Shown here piece by piece: positions 1 to 8,654 of a stretch of DNA of 64,000 bases; positions within the stretch are counted from its first letter, which is position 1, and every line of letters begins with the position of its first letter. The stretch comes from Chryseobacterium cheonjiense (GTDB taxonomy: Bacteria; Bacteroidota; Bacteroidia; Flavobacteriales; Weeksellaceae). A program made the position numbers and the translations under genes. The notes beneath the pieces are model-generated. The model worked only from the letters and a program-made list of their open reading frames with translations. It was not told the origin of the DNA and searched no databases. The stretch spans positions 866,502 to 930,501 of the forward strand of contig NZ_JABBGF010000001.1 in assembly GCF_012927265.1 (NCBI RefSeq), written 5' to 3'.

Positions 1-624
1 TTCTTTTTGGATGAGAAGGTCGCCTGTTTTCCATGGAGTATTTTTCACAAAAACAATATTTGTTTTATTGTGTCGCTCGAAGTTTGTTTTATTGTTGTTC
101 AAAAGGTCTGCTTCCTGCCGTGTAATAGCGAATCCTTTTTCAGCCAAATCTATCGCCGGTTGAATCAGCTGCTCCATCGGCAACTTGCAATGCTTCAGCG
201 TTGCAAAAAAACCGGCCACACTTCCTGGAACTCCCACAGCAAGTCTTCCGTTTTGTGAAAGATCAGTATCGGCCTTTCCTTTTTTATCAAGATACATATC
301 GTGAGTAGCCTTTGAAGGTGCTGTCTCACGGTAGTCGAGTGTGAATTTTTCACCATTATTTTTTACGCCTACCAAAAAGCCGCCGCCGCCGATATTCCCG
401 GCCTGCGGATAAACGACGGCAAGCGCATACTGTGTGGCAACAACTGCATCGTAAGCATTACCTCCCATCCTCAATATTTTAGCACCTGCCTCGCTTGCAA
501 GCGGATGTGCCGAAACAACAATACCTTTATTTTTTACCTTTACCTCTTTTACAATGTTGATATCAGTATATTGTGCTGATACTGTGGAAGTAAATAGAAT
601 CAGTAAAACAATAATCTTTTTCAT
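1..624 (-). CDS. ggt: Gamma-glutamyltransferase, 5' part (runs off the window)
   Basis: This is the first 208 codons of a gene whose 3' end lies before base 1. The translation starts MKKIIVLLILF with a signal peptide ending in SAQ. It continues with the gamma-glutamyltranspeptidase N-terminal signature: ASEAGAKILRMGGNAYDA, then GNIGGGGF and YRETAP, in the family order. The enzyme cleaves gamma-glutamyl bonds of glutathione in the periplasm and matures by self-cleavage at a Thr further downstream, which is not visible here. The start is the ATG complement at 622-624. The gene diverges from the threonine dehydrogenase. The family call is firm; the exact subfamily cannot be judged from this third of the protein. 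Confidence 0.9.
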   Translation of the reverse strand, partial: MKKIIVLLILFTSTVSAQYTDINIVKEVKVKNKGIVVSAHPLASEAGAKILRMGGNAYDAVVATQYALAVVYPQAGNIGGGGFLVGVKNNGEKFTLDYRETAPSKATHDMYLDKKGKADTDLSQNGRLAVGVPGSVAGFFATLKHCKLPMEQLIQPAIDLAEKGFAITRQEADLLNNNKTNFERHNKTNIVFVKNTPWKTGDLLIQKE

Positions 625-651
625 TTACAAATTTTGTAATCCAATTTACGA

Positions 652-688
652 TTTTGTTTTAAGATAGGCTTTAAAATATTTACTTTTG
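652..688 (+). promoter_or_regulatory. Bacteroidota-type promoter before the threonine dehydrogenase gene
   Basis: TACTTTTG at 681-688 fits the flavobacterial -7 consensus TAnnTTTG. A TTTTG at 652-656 could be the -33 element, at a spacing of 24, slightly long. The ATG follows 25 bases later, giving a short leader. Confidence 0.45.
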
Positions 689-713
689 CTTGTATCAACT
701 AATAAAAATAAAA

Positions 714-1679
714 ATGGAATCCCACACGGAAAGAATACTTATTACAGGTGCCTTAGGGCAAATCGGTACCGAGCTTACAAACAGACTTGTTGAAATTCAT
801 GGAACGGAAAACGTTGTTGCTTCCGGGCTCGACAGATGGCAGAAGGGCATTACTTCTGCAGGATATTATGAAAGAATGGACGTTACAAATACACAGTTGG
901 TAAGACAGATCATTAAAGATTATGAAATCACAACGGTTTATCATCTGGCTTCCTTGTTATCCGGTACTTCAGAAAAGCAGCCGATTTTCGCATGGAAGCT
1001 GAATCTTGAACCTCTTCTTCACTTCTGTGAAATGGCAAAAGAAGGACTTATTCAGAAAATTTTCTGGCCAAGTTCAATTGCTGTTTTCGGAAAAGGAATT
1101 CCAAAAGAAAATGTAGGGCAGGACGTAGTATTAAATCCTACTACCGTGTATGGAATATCTAAAATGGCAGGAGAAAAATGGTGCGAGTATTATTTCGACA
1201 AACATGGGGTAGATGTAAGAAGTATTCGCTATCCCGGATTAATTTCATGGAAGACTCCGGCAGGTGGCGGAACAACAGATTATGCTGTTGAGATTTTTTA
1301 TGAAGCTATAGAAGAAGGAAAATATACAAGTTTCATTTCTGAAAATACAGGGATGCCGATGCTTTATATGGATGATGCCATCAATGCAACGCTTAAGCTT
1401 ATGGAAGCTCCGAAAGAAAATCTTAGCGTACGATCTTCTTACAATCTCGGAGGAATGTCTTTCACCCCGAAAGAACTTGCTGAAGAAATTAAGAAAAAAA
1501 TACCGGAATTTGAAATTGATTACAAGCCGGATTTCAGACAGCAGATTGCAGATTCCTGGCCGGCATCAATCGATGATTCTGTGGCAAAAAATGATTGGGG
1601 ATTATCGTATGATTACGGAATTTCTGAAATGACGAAAGACATGATTAAGAATCTGAAAGTGAAACTTAATAAAAATTAA
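714..1679 (+). CDS. tdh: NAD-dependent L-threonine 3-dehydrogenase, epimerase (SDR) type
   Basis: The protein oxidises L-threonine to 2-amino-3-oxobutyrate with NAD+, feeding glycine formation. It is an extended short-chain dehydrogenase: the Rossmann motif GALGQIG is at residues 12-18, S120/S121 lie in WPSSIAVFG, and the catalytic pair is Y146 and K150 in YGISK. RYPGLISW and PAGGGTTDYAVEIF are characteristic of the non-zinc threonine dehydrogenases known from Flavobacterium and Cupriavidus. An in-frame TTG at 690 would add eight residues, but the ATG at 714 gives MESHTERILITG, the normal start, and sits 25 bases after a promoter. The product is 321 residues, typical for the family. Confidence 0.88.
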   Translation: MESHTERILITGALGQIGTELTNRLVEIHGTENVVASGLDRWQKGITSAGYYERMDVTNTQLVRQIIKDYEITTVYHLASLLSGTSEKQPIFAWKLNLEPLLHFCEMAKEGLIQKIFWPSSIAVFGKGIPKENVGQDVVLNPTTVYGISKMAGEKWCEYYFDKHGVDVRSIRYPGLISWKTPAGGGTTDYAVEIFYEAIEEGKYTSFISENTGMPMLYMDDAINATLKLMEAPKENLSVRSSYNLGGMSFTPKELAEEIKKKIPEFEIDYKPDFRQQIADSWPASIDDSVAKNDWGLSYDYGISEMTKDMIKNLKVKLNKN

Positions 1680-1762
1680 TAAGTAAAGTTTTACTTTAAT
1701 TAGGATATAATTTAACATCTGATTTTTAAATATTTAAAAATTTTATCTAAAAATTACTTAAT

Positions 1763-2515
1763 ATGATATTATTGAATTTTAACATCGTGAATATTGAAGC
1801 TAAATGCAAAAATGGTGCTGAAGTTTCCGATGATGAAAGACTGAAAATTTCAGAAAATAATACAAAAGCTATTTTAAGAATTTTAGATATTCATGATATA
1901 AAAGCAAGCTTTTTTGTTGAAGTTTCTTTGGTAGAAAAATTACAGAACTTACTAAAAGCAATTTCATTCCAGGGGCATGAAATTGCTTTTTACAATAAAG
2001 ATTCTAATCCTGAAGAAATAGAAAATACCAAAAGGATAACCCAGGATTTTTTAGAAAAACACATAAAAGGATTCCGGCAGAAGGATAATAAAATCTCTTA
2101 TCAAAGTCTGAAATTAATGGAATTCAGTTATATTTCCAATATTGATAATGCCGGTATTCTTTTTCCTTTTAAACGGCTCAGAAGAGATACGACAATTATA
2201 GAAGAAGACGGATTGAGCATTGTTCCTGAAAGTATTTCCCCTTACAGTCAGCTGCCTTATAATGATTTTATATTTCAGGTTCTGCCGATGAAATATTACC
2301 AGAATATGGTTTTTGAAACATTGAAGAACGATGAGTTTGTCCTGATATATTTAAATTCCTGGCAGTTTACCGATTTCAAAAAGTATCATTTTGATGTTCC
2401 TTTTTACAGAAGGCTGAATTCCGGCAAAAAAATGGAGGACAAATTAGATGCCCTCCTTACCTGGATCAACGAGAAAGAAATGGCTACTTCCCGTATGAAA
2501 GATTATATTTTTTAA
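1763..2515 (+). CDS. Degenerate polysaccharide-deacetylase-like protein
   Basis: This 250-residue protein has the outline of the NodB/polysaccharide deacetylase fold: a first strand ILLNFNI, then AILRILDIHDIKASFFV, GHEIAFYNKD at 71-80, and GFRQ near 103-106. The catalytic groups are lost. The first Asp of the usual FD(x)E/D motif is N7, and the metal-binding His expected after GHEIA is Y77. No replacement HxxxH is seen. I therefore read it as a non-catalytic relative, possibly a carbohydrate-binding or structural protein; that is inference. It has no signal peptide. The gene stands alone and converges with the methyltransferase gene, with only 3 bases between the two stops. Confidence 0.6.
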   Translation: MILLNFNIVNIEAKCKNGAEVSDDERLKISENNTKAILRILDIHDIKASFFVEVSLVEKLQNLLKAISFQGHEIAFYNKDSNPEEIENTKRITQDFLEKHIKGFRQKDNKISYQSLKLMEFSYISNIDNAGILFPFKRLRRDTTIIEEDGLSIVPESISPYSQLPYNDFIFQVLPMKYYQNMVFETLKNDEFVLIYLNSWQFTDFKKYHFDVPFYRRLNSGKKMEDKLDALLTWINEKEMATSRMKDYIF

Positions 2516-2518
2516 GTT

Positions 2519-3349
2519 CTATTCTTCGTTTTTACAAATTGCCAGAAGATCTGTGGAATACCGTATCTCTTTTTCAAATACAATATCTTCATGGGAATAC
2601 TGTTGTGAAAAGTCAGAAGAATCTGTGTTTTCCGAATGGTTTTCAGTTGATCTCTTACCTTTCATTTTTCGTAAAAACTCAAACATTTTTTTCTGAACAT
2701 TTAAAAGAAAAACTCTCAGCGGATAAGGATAAATAGCCAAAGTAGAAGGGAGTACGGCTATTCTCTGCTTTCTCGTTCTTCTGATTTCTTCCAGAATTAA
2801 ATCTGCATCTGAACCTATTTTTAAAATTTCAACCTCTGTAAAATTCTTTTTAAGAAGTCTTTTCAGACTTTCCGGTGTATATTCTTTCAGGTGAAAAATA
2901 TTCCAGGGCTGCTGGATATAGTTAAAAAGCCTGTGCTTTTTATCTGGAGTTGATATCAGTACAATTCCGCCCTGATTTAAAAGCTGTCCAATTGCAGATG
3001 CGTATTTTTTATCGTCGGGCACATGTTCAATAACCTGGAAAGAAGTAATGACATCAAATTTTTCATTGCCTAATTCCGCAATCGTTTTAAAATCCAGATT
3101 TGGAGCCGTGTATTGGTTGTTTGCAAAATCAACCGCTTCCTGGCTGATATCAACACCTGTTACACTTGCGGCAGACTCAGAAAGCATATGTGAACCATAT
3201 CCCGAACCACATCCGTAATCCAGTACTTTTTTGCCTTTTACCAGTTTTTTGGCATATTCATAGGTTGCAATGTGCATCAGATGAAGATATAATTCAGATT
3301 TATTGCTGAATTGCTGATTGATGATATGTCTTTCTCCTGTATCCTTCAT
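2519..3349 (-). CDS. Class I SAM-dependent methyltransferase
   Basis: The protein has 276 residues and a Rossmann-type SAM site: motif I VLDYGCGSGYG at about 42-52, GVDIS following, and the post-motif FDVITSFQVIEHVPDD typical of the methyltransferase 11/ubiG-like group. The C-terminal third is basic and charged (RKMKGKRSTENHSEN) and unlike any known substrate domain I can name. No signal peptide is present. It starts with an ATG at 3349 and is probably transcribed alone, 27 bases downstream of the phosphoesterase stop. The substrate is unknown; similar genes often sit in polysaccharide or lipid clusters, but nothing nearby tells which. Confidence 0.75.
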   Translation of the reverse strand: MKDTGERHIINQQFSNKSELYLHLMHIATYEYAKKLVKGKKVLDYGCGSGYGSHMLSESAASVTGVDISQEAVDFANNQYTAPNLDFKTIAELGNEKFDVITSFQVIEHVPDDKKYASAIGQLLNQGGIVLISTPDKKHRLFNYIQQPWNIFHLKEYTPESLKRLLKKNFTEVEILKIGSDADLILEEIRRTRKQRIAVLPSTLAIYPYPLRVFLLNVQKKMFEFLRKMKGKRSTENHSENTDSSDFSQQYSHEDIVFEKEIRYSTDLLAICKNEE

Positions 3350-3376
3350 TGATAAATTTTTCGAAAAAAATTGAAA

Positions 3377-4582
3377 TTAAGCCAGTTCAAAAAGCGTAAT
3401 CTCCGGTAATACGCCCACTCTTCCGGGGTAAGCCAGTACTCCAAAACCTCTGTTTACATACAGCATTTTGCCTTCACTTTCATACAAATCTGCCCATTTC
3501 GGATATTTATACTGAACCGGAGACCATTTAATATTTTTAAGATCAAGTCCGAACTGCATCCCGTGTGTATGCCCGGAAAGTGTCAGATGGATGTTTCCGG
3601 GGTGTTTTTTTACAACGTAATCGAAATGGGTAGGGTCGTGACTCATCAGGATTTTTGTAGCGGATTCCGGCACTCCTTTTAACGCATCGTCAATTCTCCC
3701 GAATTGCGGAAAGGGTTTCAATCCCCAGTTTTCAACGCCAAGAATGTATAGTTGCTCGCCGTTTTTTTCAATAATACGGTGTTCATTTCTAAGCATATCA
3801 AAACCGGCTTGCCTTTCATAATCAATTAAAGTATCGAGGTTTTGTTTTTTCTCATCCAAAGATTTCCAGCTAATATAATCGCCGTAATCATGATTGCCTA
3901 AAACGGCAAATTTGCCATCTTTCGCTTTTATTTTTGAAAACAAAGGGATAAATGGCTTAAATTCTTCCGCCACATTATTCACCATATCTCCTGTGAATAA
4001 TACAAGGTCTGGATTTTGCTCGTTGATAAGGTTGATGGCATGTTCCAGTTTGGAAGGATCCGAAAAACTTCCGCTGTGCACATCCGAAATCTGTACAATT
4101 TTATATCCTTTGAAGCTTTTTGGCAGATTGGCAAAATTGATTCTTACTCTTCTTACCTTATGACGATACTTTCCAAAGGTAATTCCATCAATGAAAAGTG
4201 CCGAAAGCACACCTCCGAGTCCTAATCCTACGATACTTAAAAATTTTCTTCTTTCAGGAAAGAAATTCTCTGAAGATCCCGCTAATCCGATCAGGTATCC
4301 TCCGGTTCTGATGATATCATCAATAAGGAGAAACAAAACAACAAAGATTTTAGGAAGAATAAAGATCAGGAATATGGATATCATGATCTGTGCTCTCATC
4401 ATGCTTCTGTCGGCTCTGCTGAAATTGGAGATTTCGTATGCGAAAAAACCGTATACCGCAAGGGTAATAACCCAATAACCGATCCTGATCCAGGAGTTAT
4501 CCGTAAGGGTTCTGATAGCCTGGTAAATGTATGCTTCCAGCAAAAGGAAGACGGCTGCAATAATAAAAAAGTTTCTTTGCAT
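3377..4582 (-). CDS. Membrane-anchored calcineurin-like metallophosphoesterase
   Basis: Several hydrophobic helices occupy the first 140 residues, followed by a complete metallophosphoesterase domain. With the start used here, the metal ligands are D167/H169 (ISDVHSG), D199 (FTGD), N230/H231 (GNHD), H315 (SHDP) and H337/H339 (GHTH). This matches the YkuE/YaeI-like group that hydrolyses phosphate esters at the membrane, possibly lipid A or phospholipid substrates. An ORF start 8 codons upstream would place its first codons inside the terminator hairpin at 4596-4629, so the ATG at 4582 (MQRNFFI) is preferred. It lies 67 bases downstream of the FabH-like gene, behind that terminator. Confidence 0.82.
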   Translation of the reverse strand: MQRNFFIIAAVFLLLEAYIYQAIRTLTDNSWIRIGYWVITLAVYGFFAYEISNFSRADRSMMRAQIMISIFLIFILPKIFVVLFLLIDDIIRTGGYLIGLAGSSENFFPERRKFLSIVGLGLGGVLSALFIDGITFGKYRHKVRRVRINFANLPKSFKGYKIVQISDVHSGSFSDPSKLEHAINLINEQNPDLVLFTGDMVNNVAEEFKPFIPLFSKIKAKDGKFAVLGNHDYGDYISWKSLDEKKQNLDTLIDYERQAGFDMLRNEHRIIEKNGEQLYILGVENWGLKPFPQFGRIDDALKGVPESATKILMSHDPTHFDYVVKKHPGNIHLTLSGHTHGMQFGLDLKNIKWSPVQYKYPKWADLYESEGKMLYVNRGFGVLAYPGRVGVLPEITLFELA

Positions 4583-4595
4583 AATCTGTTTAAAA

Positions 4596-4629
4596 AAAAA
4601 GCACAAAGAATAATTTCCCTGTGCTTTTT
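4596..4629 (-). terminator. Terminator behind the FabH-like gene
   Basis: A perfect 10-bp inverted repeat (4596-4605 with 4620-4629) has the stem AAAAAGCACA. Read on the minus strand it ends in a T-run from the A-tract at 4592-4600. It separates the FabH-like gene from the phosphoesterase gene. Confidence 0.75.
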
Positions 4630-4649
4630 GTATTTTAAATTAAATAATA

Positions 4650-5717
4650 TTAAGGAAATCTGTACACGATAGCATTGATGTTCATTCCGGCACCTACCGA
4701 AGTCATTACAATGTTACCTTTTTCTTTAAACGATTGACCTTCCATTTTTCCTTTAATTATTAAATCAAACATGGTAGGGATGGTCGCTACTGAAGAATTT
4801 CCGAATTCCTGAATTGTCATTGGCGATATGGAGTGATCGTAATCTTTCACATTGTACAATTTGTGTAGCCTTTCGATCATGGCATAATCCATCTTGGCGT
4901 TAGCCTGGTGGATCAAAATCTTATTGATGTCTTCAATAGAAAGACCTGCATCTTCAATAGTTTCTTTTATCGCAGCAGGAACGTTTTTCAACGCATACTC
5001 ATATATTTTTCTTCCCTGCATTCTTACGAAAATGCGTGTCTGGTCAGATTCTTTATTGATGGATGGCCCATTTGCTAAATAATCCAGTTCGGGGCCGTTA
5101 TCACAAATGGTATTGTGGGCAATAATGCCTACGTTTTCTTCATCAGTGGCTTTTACCACTACAGCACCTGCACCGTCTGCAAAAATCATCCTGTTTCGGT
5201 CATGAGGATCCGTTACTCTGCTCAGTGTTTCTGCGCCGATTACAAGAACGGTTTTGGCAACTTTAGCTTTAATCAGATTATCTGCCAGAATCATAGCCTC
5301 TACCCAGCCAGGACAACCGAAAAGCATATCATACGTTACGCACTTTCTGTTTTTAATTCCGAGTTTATTCTTCACTCTTGCAGCCATAGTAGGCATGAAA
5401 TCCGCATACCCGTGCGCAGTAACTTCACCGAAATTACTTGCATAAATGATATAATCAAGCTCTTCCTGATCTATTTGTGCATCTGCAATCGCTATTTTGG
5501 CAGCTTCGTAGCCGATTTTAGAATTGGAAAGATCTTCTTCTATGAATCTTCTGTTTTCTATCTCAGTAATTTCTACAAACTTTGCAATCGTTTCTTCAGC
5601 AGGCTTATCAATCTTTACCCCGTCTTCTGTATAAAACTCTGAACCTAAGAAATAGTCTCTCCCGATAATTCTGCTGGGAAGGTAAGATCCAGAACCAATT
5701 ATGATCGTATTCGGCAT
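4650..5717 (-). CDS. 3-oxoacyl-ACP synthase III family protein (FabH-like)
   Basis: This 355-residue thiolase-fold condensing enzyme carries the full KAS III catalytic triad: C135 in FGCPG, H270 in IHQANAKM and N307 in FGNSSVAT. Members condense an acyl-CoA starter with malonyl-ACP in fatty acid or aryl-polyene/quorum-type synthesis. The N-terminus (IIGSGSYLPSRIIG) is normal. The roughly 25-residue stretch EFYTEDGVKIDKP after the first strand is longer than in housekeeping FabH. It resembles the paralogue group seen in Bacteroidota, so I avoid the symbol fabH. The gene is monocistronic, with its own terminator at 4596-4629. Confidence 0.85.
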   Translation of the reverse strand: MPNTIIIGSGSYLPSRIIGRDYFLGSEFYTEDGVKIDKPAEETIAKFVEITEIENRRFIEEDLSNSKIGYEAAKIAIADAQIDQEELDYIIYASNFGEVTAHGYADFMPTMAARVKNKLGIKNRKCVTYDMLFGCPGWVEAMILADNLIKAKVAKTVLVIGAETLSRVTDPHDRNRMIFADGAGAVVVKATDEENVGIIAHNTICDNGPELDYLANGPSINKESDQTRIFVRMQGRKIYEYALKNVPAAIKETIEDAGLSIEDINKILIHQANAKMDYAMIERLHKLYNVKDYDHSISPMTIQEFGNSSVATIPTMFDLIIKGKMEGQSFKEKGNIVMTSVGAGMNINAIVYRFP

Positions 5718-5818
5718 TCGTTTAAATGATTTTTTAAAGATGCAAAGTTAATAATTAATATTAATAACAGAGAATTAAAAATATTATTAAATTTGCAAAA
5801 ATTGTACTTTACAATCCT

Positions 5819-6388
5819 ATGAAAAATAATGCATCCTTAAAAGGTTTACTTATTGCAATTGCGGCATTTATCTTTGCCTTTGGGATTTACTTTCTCTTTC
5901 TGGCCAAAAAGAATTATTACGTGGTGGATAATCCCACACCCAATACTTTTTATTATAAAATAAACAACGGTTCCGAAGGTACTATTGCAGGAGGCCAGAC
6001 TGTTCATGTAGATCTGAATACCGGCAAAAATTCCATTAAAGTTTTTGACCAGAATAAAAAAATGCTGTTCGATTCGGCTTTTGAAGTTAACAAAATAAGA
6101 GGGCTGATTAATATTGCGCATCAGGATTATTACATCCACGAACAATATTACGGCTACAATCTTAAAAAAGATTCACTACTTTTGGCACTTGATAAGACTA
6201 TAATTGACGGGAAAGCATATTTTGGGGGAGCAAAACACTTCAACAAACTGTTTACCGATGATTTTTATTACAATGTAGATGAAGATTATGATAAAGTGAT
6301 CAAAAACGTCCAGAAGGTAGAGTCGAGATCAAAGATCTTCAGAAAGCAGGATTACCTTAATTACTATAACGAATATTACAAGTTTTAA
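5819..6388 (+). CDS. Unknown single-pass membrane protein, first gene of a ubiE-porT operon
   Basis: I do not recognise this 189-residue protein. It has one hydrophobic helix at about residues 8-28 (GLLIAIAAFIFAFGIYFLFL), then a soluble, strand-rich domain rich in Tyr and Asn with a very tyrosine-rich tail. Topology suggests a short cytoplasmic N-terminus and a periplasmic body. A -7 box TAAATTTG lies at 5788-5795, 23 bases before the ATG. The stop is only 3 bases before the ubiE start, so the three genes are very probably one operon. A role beside PorT in envelope secretion is possible from position only. Confidence 0.7.
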   Translation: MKNNASLKGLLIAIAAFIFAFGIYFLFLAKKNYYVVDNPTPNTFYYKINNGSEGTIAGGQTVHVDLNTGKNSIKVFDQNKKMLFDSAFEVNKIRGLINIAHQDYYIHEQYYGYNLKKDSLLLALDKTIIDGKAYFGGAKHFNKLFTDDFYYNVDEDYDKVIKNVQKVESRSKIFRKQDYLNYYNEYYKF

Positions 6389-6391
6389 GTT

Positions 6392-7123
6392 TTGACAAAA
6401 GATATTACCAAAATTACACCCTACAACTCTGAAGCAACCAAGAAGAGCCAGGTAGAGGATATGTTTGACAACATTGCACCGAAGTATGATCTGCTCAATC
6501 ATGTGCTGTCCATGAAAATTGATGTTTTATGGAGAAATACTTTGGTGAACTGGATGAAAAAAGACAGCCCGCAGGAAGTGCTGGATGTAGCTACCGGAAC
6601 CGGAGATCTTGCCATTGCCGTTGAAAAAGGTACAGGCTCAAAAGTGATCGGATTGGATTTATCGCAACAAATGTTAAATGTTGGCGTTATTAAAATAAAA
6701 AAACTTAAATTAGACGGCAAAATTTCCATGCAAAAAGGGGATGCAGAAAATTTACCTTTCGAGGACAATAGATTTGATGCGGTTTCCGTTGCATTTGGAG
6801 TGAGGAATTTTGAAAACCTTACCAAAGGTTTGGCAGAGTTAAGAAGAGTTGTTAAAGATAACAAGAGTGTTTATATACTGGAGTTTTCAAAGGTTGAGGG
6901 TTTCATGGCGCCATTGTATATGTTTTATTTCAAAAATATATTACCTGCTATCGGCAGACTGGTTTCCAAGGATAATAGGGCATACACATACCTTCCGGAT
7001 TCTGTAAATGCTTTTCCTTTCGGGGAAAAGATGAGACAAATTCTTTTAGATACAGGATTTAAAAAAGTTGAATATAAAAAACTAAGTTTAGGTATAGCCA
7101 CAATTTATAAAGCAACAAAGTAA
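6392..7123 (+). CDS. ubiE: Demethylmenaquinone methyltransferase
   Basis: The enzyme C-methylates demethylmenaquinone in the last step of menaquinone synthesis. Its 243 residues show the UbiE signatures YDLLNHVLSMKIDVLWR, the SAM motif VLDVATGTGDLA, GLDLSQQML, the acidic DAENLPF segment and FGVRNFEN, ending SLGIATIYKATK. The reading frame opens with TTG at 6392, three bases after the upstream stop. No ATG exists before the conserved region, so a TTG start is likely. As flavobacteria use menaquinone only, the methylated product is menaquinone. porT follows three bases after the stop. Confidence 0.92.
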   Translation: MTKDITKITPYNSEATKKSQVEDMFDNIAPKYDLLNHVLSMKIDVLWRNTLVNWMKKDSPQEVLDVATGTGDLAIAVEKGTGSKVIGLDLSQQMLNVGVIKIKKLKLDGKISMQKGDAENLPFEDNRFDAVSVAFGVRNFENLTKGLAELRRVVKDNKSVYILEFSKVEGFMAPLYMFYFKNILPAIGRLVSKDNRAYTYLPDSVNAFPFGEKMRQILLDTGFKKVEYKKLSLGIATIYKATK

Positions 7124-7126
7124 CCT

Positions 7127-7909
7127 ATGAATAAATTTTTATTAAAAGCACTGGTTTTAGCCTCAGTAAATGTTGCGTTGTTAGCAAACGCGCAATTCAG
7201 AACCCGTAACAGAATGGATAAGTTGGAAGACTTTGATGAGCAGAAATTCAGCTGGGGTTTTTATCTGAATGGTAACAGACTAGACTACCGTATCGTTCTG
7301 AATCCAAGATATGGCTCAAGTAATAATCAAAATCTTGTTACATCTAAAGAAAGCTACAGTTTCGGTGCCGGATTAATCGCAAAATGGAGACTGAACGACT
7401 ATCTGGATGTAAGATTAGAACCGGGGTTACAATTTGGTCAGAGACAATTAACTTTCAATACGCAGTCTAATGACCAGTATGCGGCAGGTACTTTGACAAA
7501 CGATCCTTTCATCCCGATCCCTTTGACGGAAAAAGACAGAGTGAGAGAAATCAAAACCACATTGGTTGATGTTCCCGTATTGCTGGAATTCCACGGACAG
7601 AGATGGTATAACTCAAGACCCTACGTAGCAGCAGGGGTGAACTATATTGTTAACCTTCAGTCGAATTCAGACTCTACTGATGATAACCTTCAGCAGGTAT
7701 TCAGATCTACCACGCACAACTTTGCATGGTCTGCAGAAATGGGAATTCAGTTTTACTTTAATAAATTTAAGCTGACTCCTGCCATCAGAGGAACGTTCAT
7801 CATGAATAACGAGATTGTGGCAGATAATGCGACTACACCTCCGTACTGGACTTCAGCAATGTCAACCCTACAGACAAGAGCTGTATTCTTCGTGCTGAAA
7901 TTTGAATAA
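7127..7909 (+). CDS. porT: PorT-like outer membrane protein of type IX secretion
   Basis: The 260-residue protein has a signal peptide ending in ANAQ and a beta-barrel pattern of alternating aromatic strands (SYSFGAGLIAKWRLNDYLDVRLEPGL in part, then LVDVPVLLEFHGQRW). It ends in a hydrophobic strand with a C-terminal Phe-Glu. PorT is one of the membrane proteins required for T9SS protein export and gliding in Bacteroidota. The direct ubiE-porT adjacency seen here is common in the phylum and supports the call. The gap to ubiE is 3 bases, so they are co-transcribed; the strong hairpin at 7931-7958 ends the operon. Confidence 0.85.
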   Translation: MNKFLLKALVLASVNVALLANAQFRTRNRMDKLEDFDEQKFSWGFYLNGNRLDYRIVLNPRYGSSNNQNLVTSKESYSFGAGLIAKWRLNDYLDVRLEPGLQFGQRQLTFNTQSNDQYAAGTLTNDPFIPIPLTEKDRVREIKTTLVDVPVLLEFHGQRWYNSRPYVAAGVNYIVNLQSNSDSTDDNLQQVFRSTTHNFAWSAEMGIQFYFNKFKLTPAIRGTFIMNNEIVADNATTPPYWTSAMSTLQTRAVFFVLKFE

Positions 7910-7930
7910 GAAAAAACAACTGAAAACATA

Positions 7931-7958
7931 AAAAGGAGACACATTTGTGTCTCCTTTT
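7931..7958 (+). terminator. Terminator of the ubiE-porT operon
   Basis: A perfect 13-bp inverted repeat (7931-7943 with 7946-7958), with a two-base apex and a stem of the AAAAGGAGACACA type, is followed by a pyrimidine-rich tract. It lies 22 bases after the porT stop. Confidence 0.85.
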
Positions 7959-7990
7959 CCGTTTGAAATCAAAATATAGAGACTTTTATT

Positions 7991-8020
7991 TTTGTTAGTG
8001 TTAATATTTTGTTATTTTTG
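7991..8020 (+). promoter_or_regulatory. Promoter of the zapA operon
   Basis: TTTG at 7991-7994 (-33) and TATTTTTG at 8013-8020 (-7, fits TAnnTTTG) are separated by 18 bases, a near-ideal flavobacterial promoter. The ATG follows at 8049. Confidence 0.6.
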
Positions 8021-8048
8021 CTACTAGTTAGAATATACAAAACCTGAA

Positions 8049-8351
8049 ATGCTTCAAGATTTAGAAAACAATTTTTCAGAATTAGAGAAAAAGATTTTGC
8101 TATTACAAAAGAATTATAAAAATCTTACTGAAAAGTTCTCGGAATTAAATATTGAGCATGAAGACCTGAAAAAGAGGTATGATGAGGAGAGAAAGAAAAA
8201 TCAGGTATTAGCAGAAGAACAAAAAAATATAAAACTTTATTCAGCAATATCAGGAAATCCTGAACATAACCGATTGATGAAAAACCACATCAACAGGTTG
8301 GTAAAAGAAATAGATTTCTGTATTGCACAGCTTCAAAACAGTGGATTATAA
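8049..8351 (+). CDS. Small coiled-coil protein preceding zapA
   Basis: This 100-residue protein is almost entirely heptad-repeat helix up to about residue 65 (ENNFSELEKKILLLQKNYK and onward), with a conserved-looking tail NRLMKNHINRLVKEIDFCIAQL. It overlaps the zapA start by one base (TAATG), implying translational coupling. Such a coiled-coil gene in front of zapA is usual in Flavobacteriia. A role as a partner of the FtsZ ring comparable to ZapB is plausible from position and structure, but it is not shown by recognisable homology. Confidence 0.75.
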   Translation: MLQDLENNFSELEKKILLLQKNYKNLTEKFSELNIEHEDLKKRYDEERKKNQVLAEEQKNIKLYSAISGNPEHNRLMKNHINRLVKEIDFCIAQLQNSGL

Positions 8352-8638
8352 TGGAAGTAAGAAGAATAACCATTAATATTGCAGGAAGAGTATATCCGCT
8401 GAACGTGCCGGCAGCAGAAGAAGAAACACTGCGTAAAGTCGGGAAGCAGATTGAAAATATGATTAAAGATTTTGAACAGAATTTCGATGTGAGAGACAAA
8501 CAGGATGCTTTGGCCATGTGTGCCCTGAAATTGGGAACCAATGCAGAAGTGGTGTCTATGAACTACGAAAAAACAATACATTCTACCAACGAAAGATTAG
8601 CAAAAATCAATCAGTCGTTGAATGAAACAGGGAAATAG
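8351..8638 (+). CDS. zapA: Cell division protein ZapA
   Basis: This 95-residue protein has the ZapA layout: an N-terminal beta segment (VRRITINIAGRVYPLNVPAAEEE), then a long helix with KQDALAMCALKLGTNA. ZapA tetramers bundle FtsZ filaments at the division site. The start ATG overlaps the stop of the coiled-coil gene by one base. Downstream lies the 6S-like RNA and then rny, matching the zapA-6S RNA order that is also known in proteobacteria, which strengthens the identification. Confidence 0.88.
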   Translation: MEVRRITINIAGRVYPLNVPAAEEETLRKVGKQIENMIKDFEQNFDVRDKQDALAMCALKLGTNAEVVSMNYEKTIHSTNERLAKINQSLNETGK

Positions 8639-8654
8639 ATTTTTTTTCCCAACA

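Noticed and set aside
7-258. Plus-strand open frame of 83 codons at the left edge
   Set aside because: It is the shadow of the gamma-glutamyltransferase gene, which reads without a stop on the minus strand through 1-624 and has clear family motifs.
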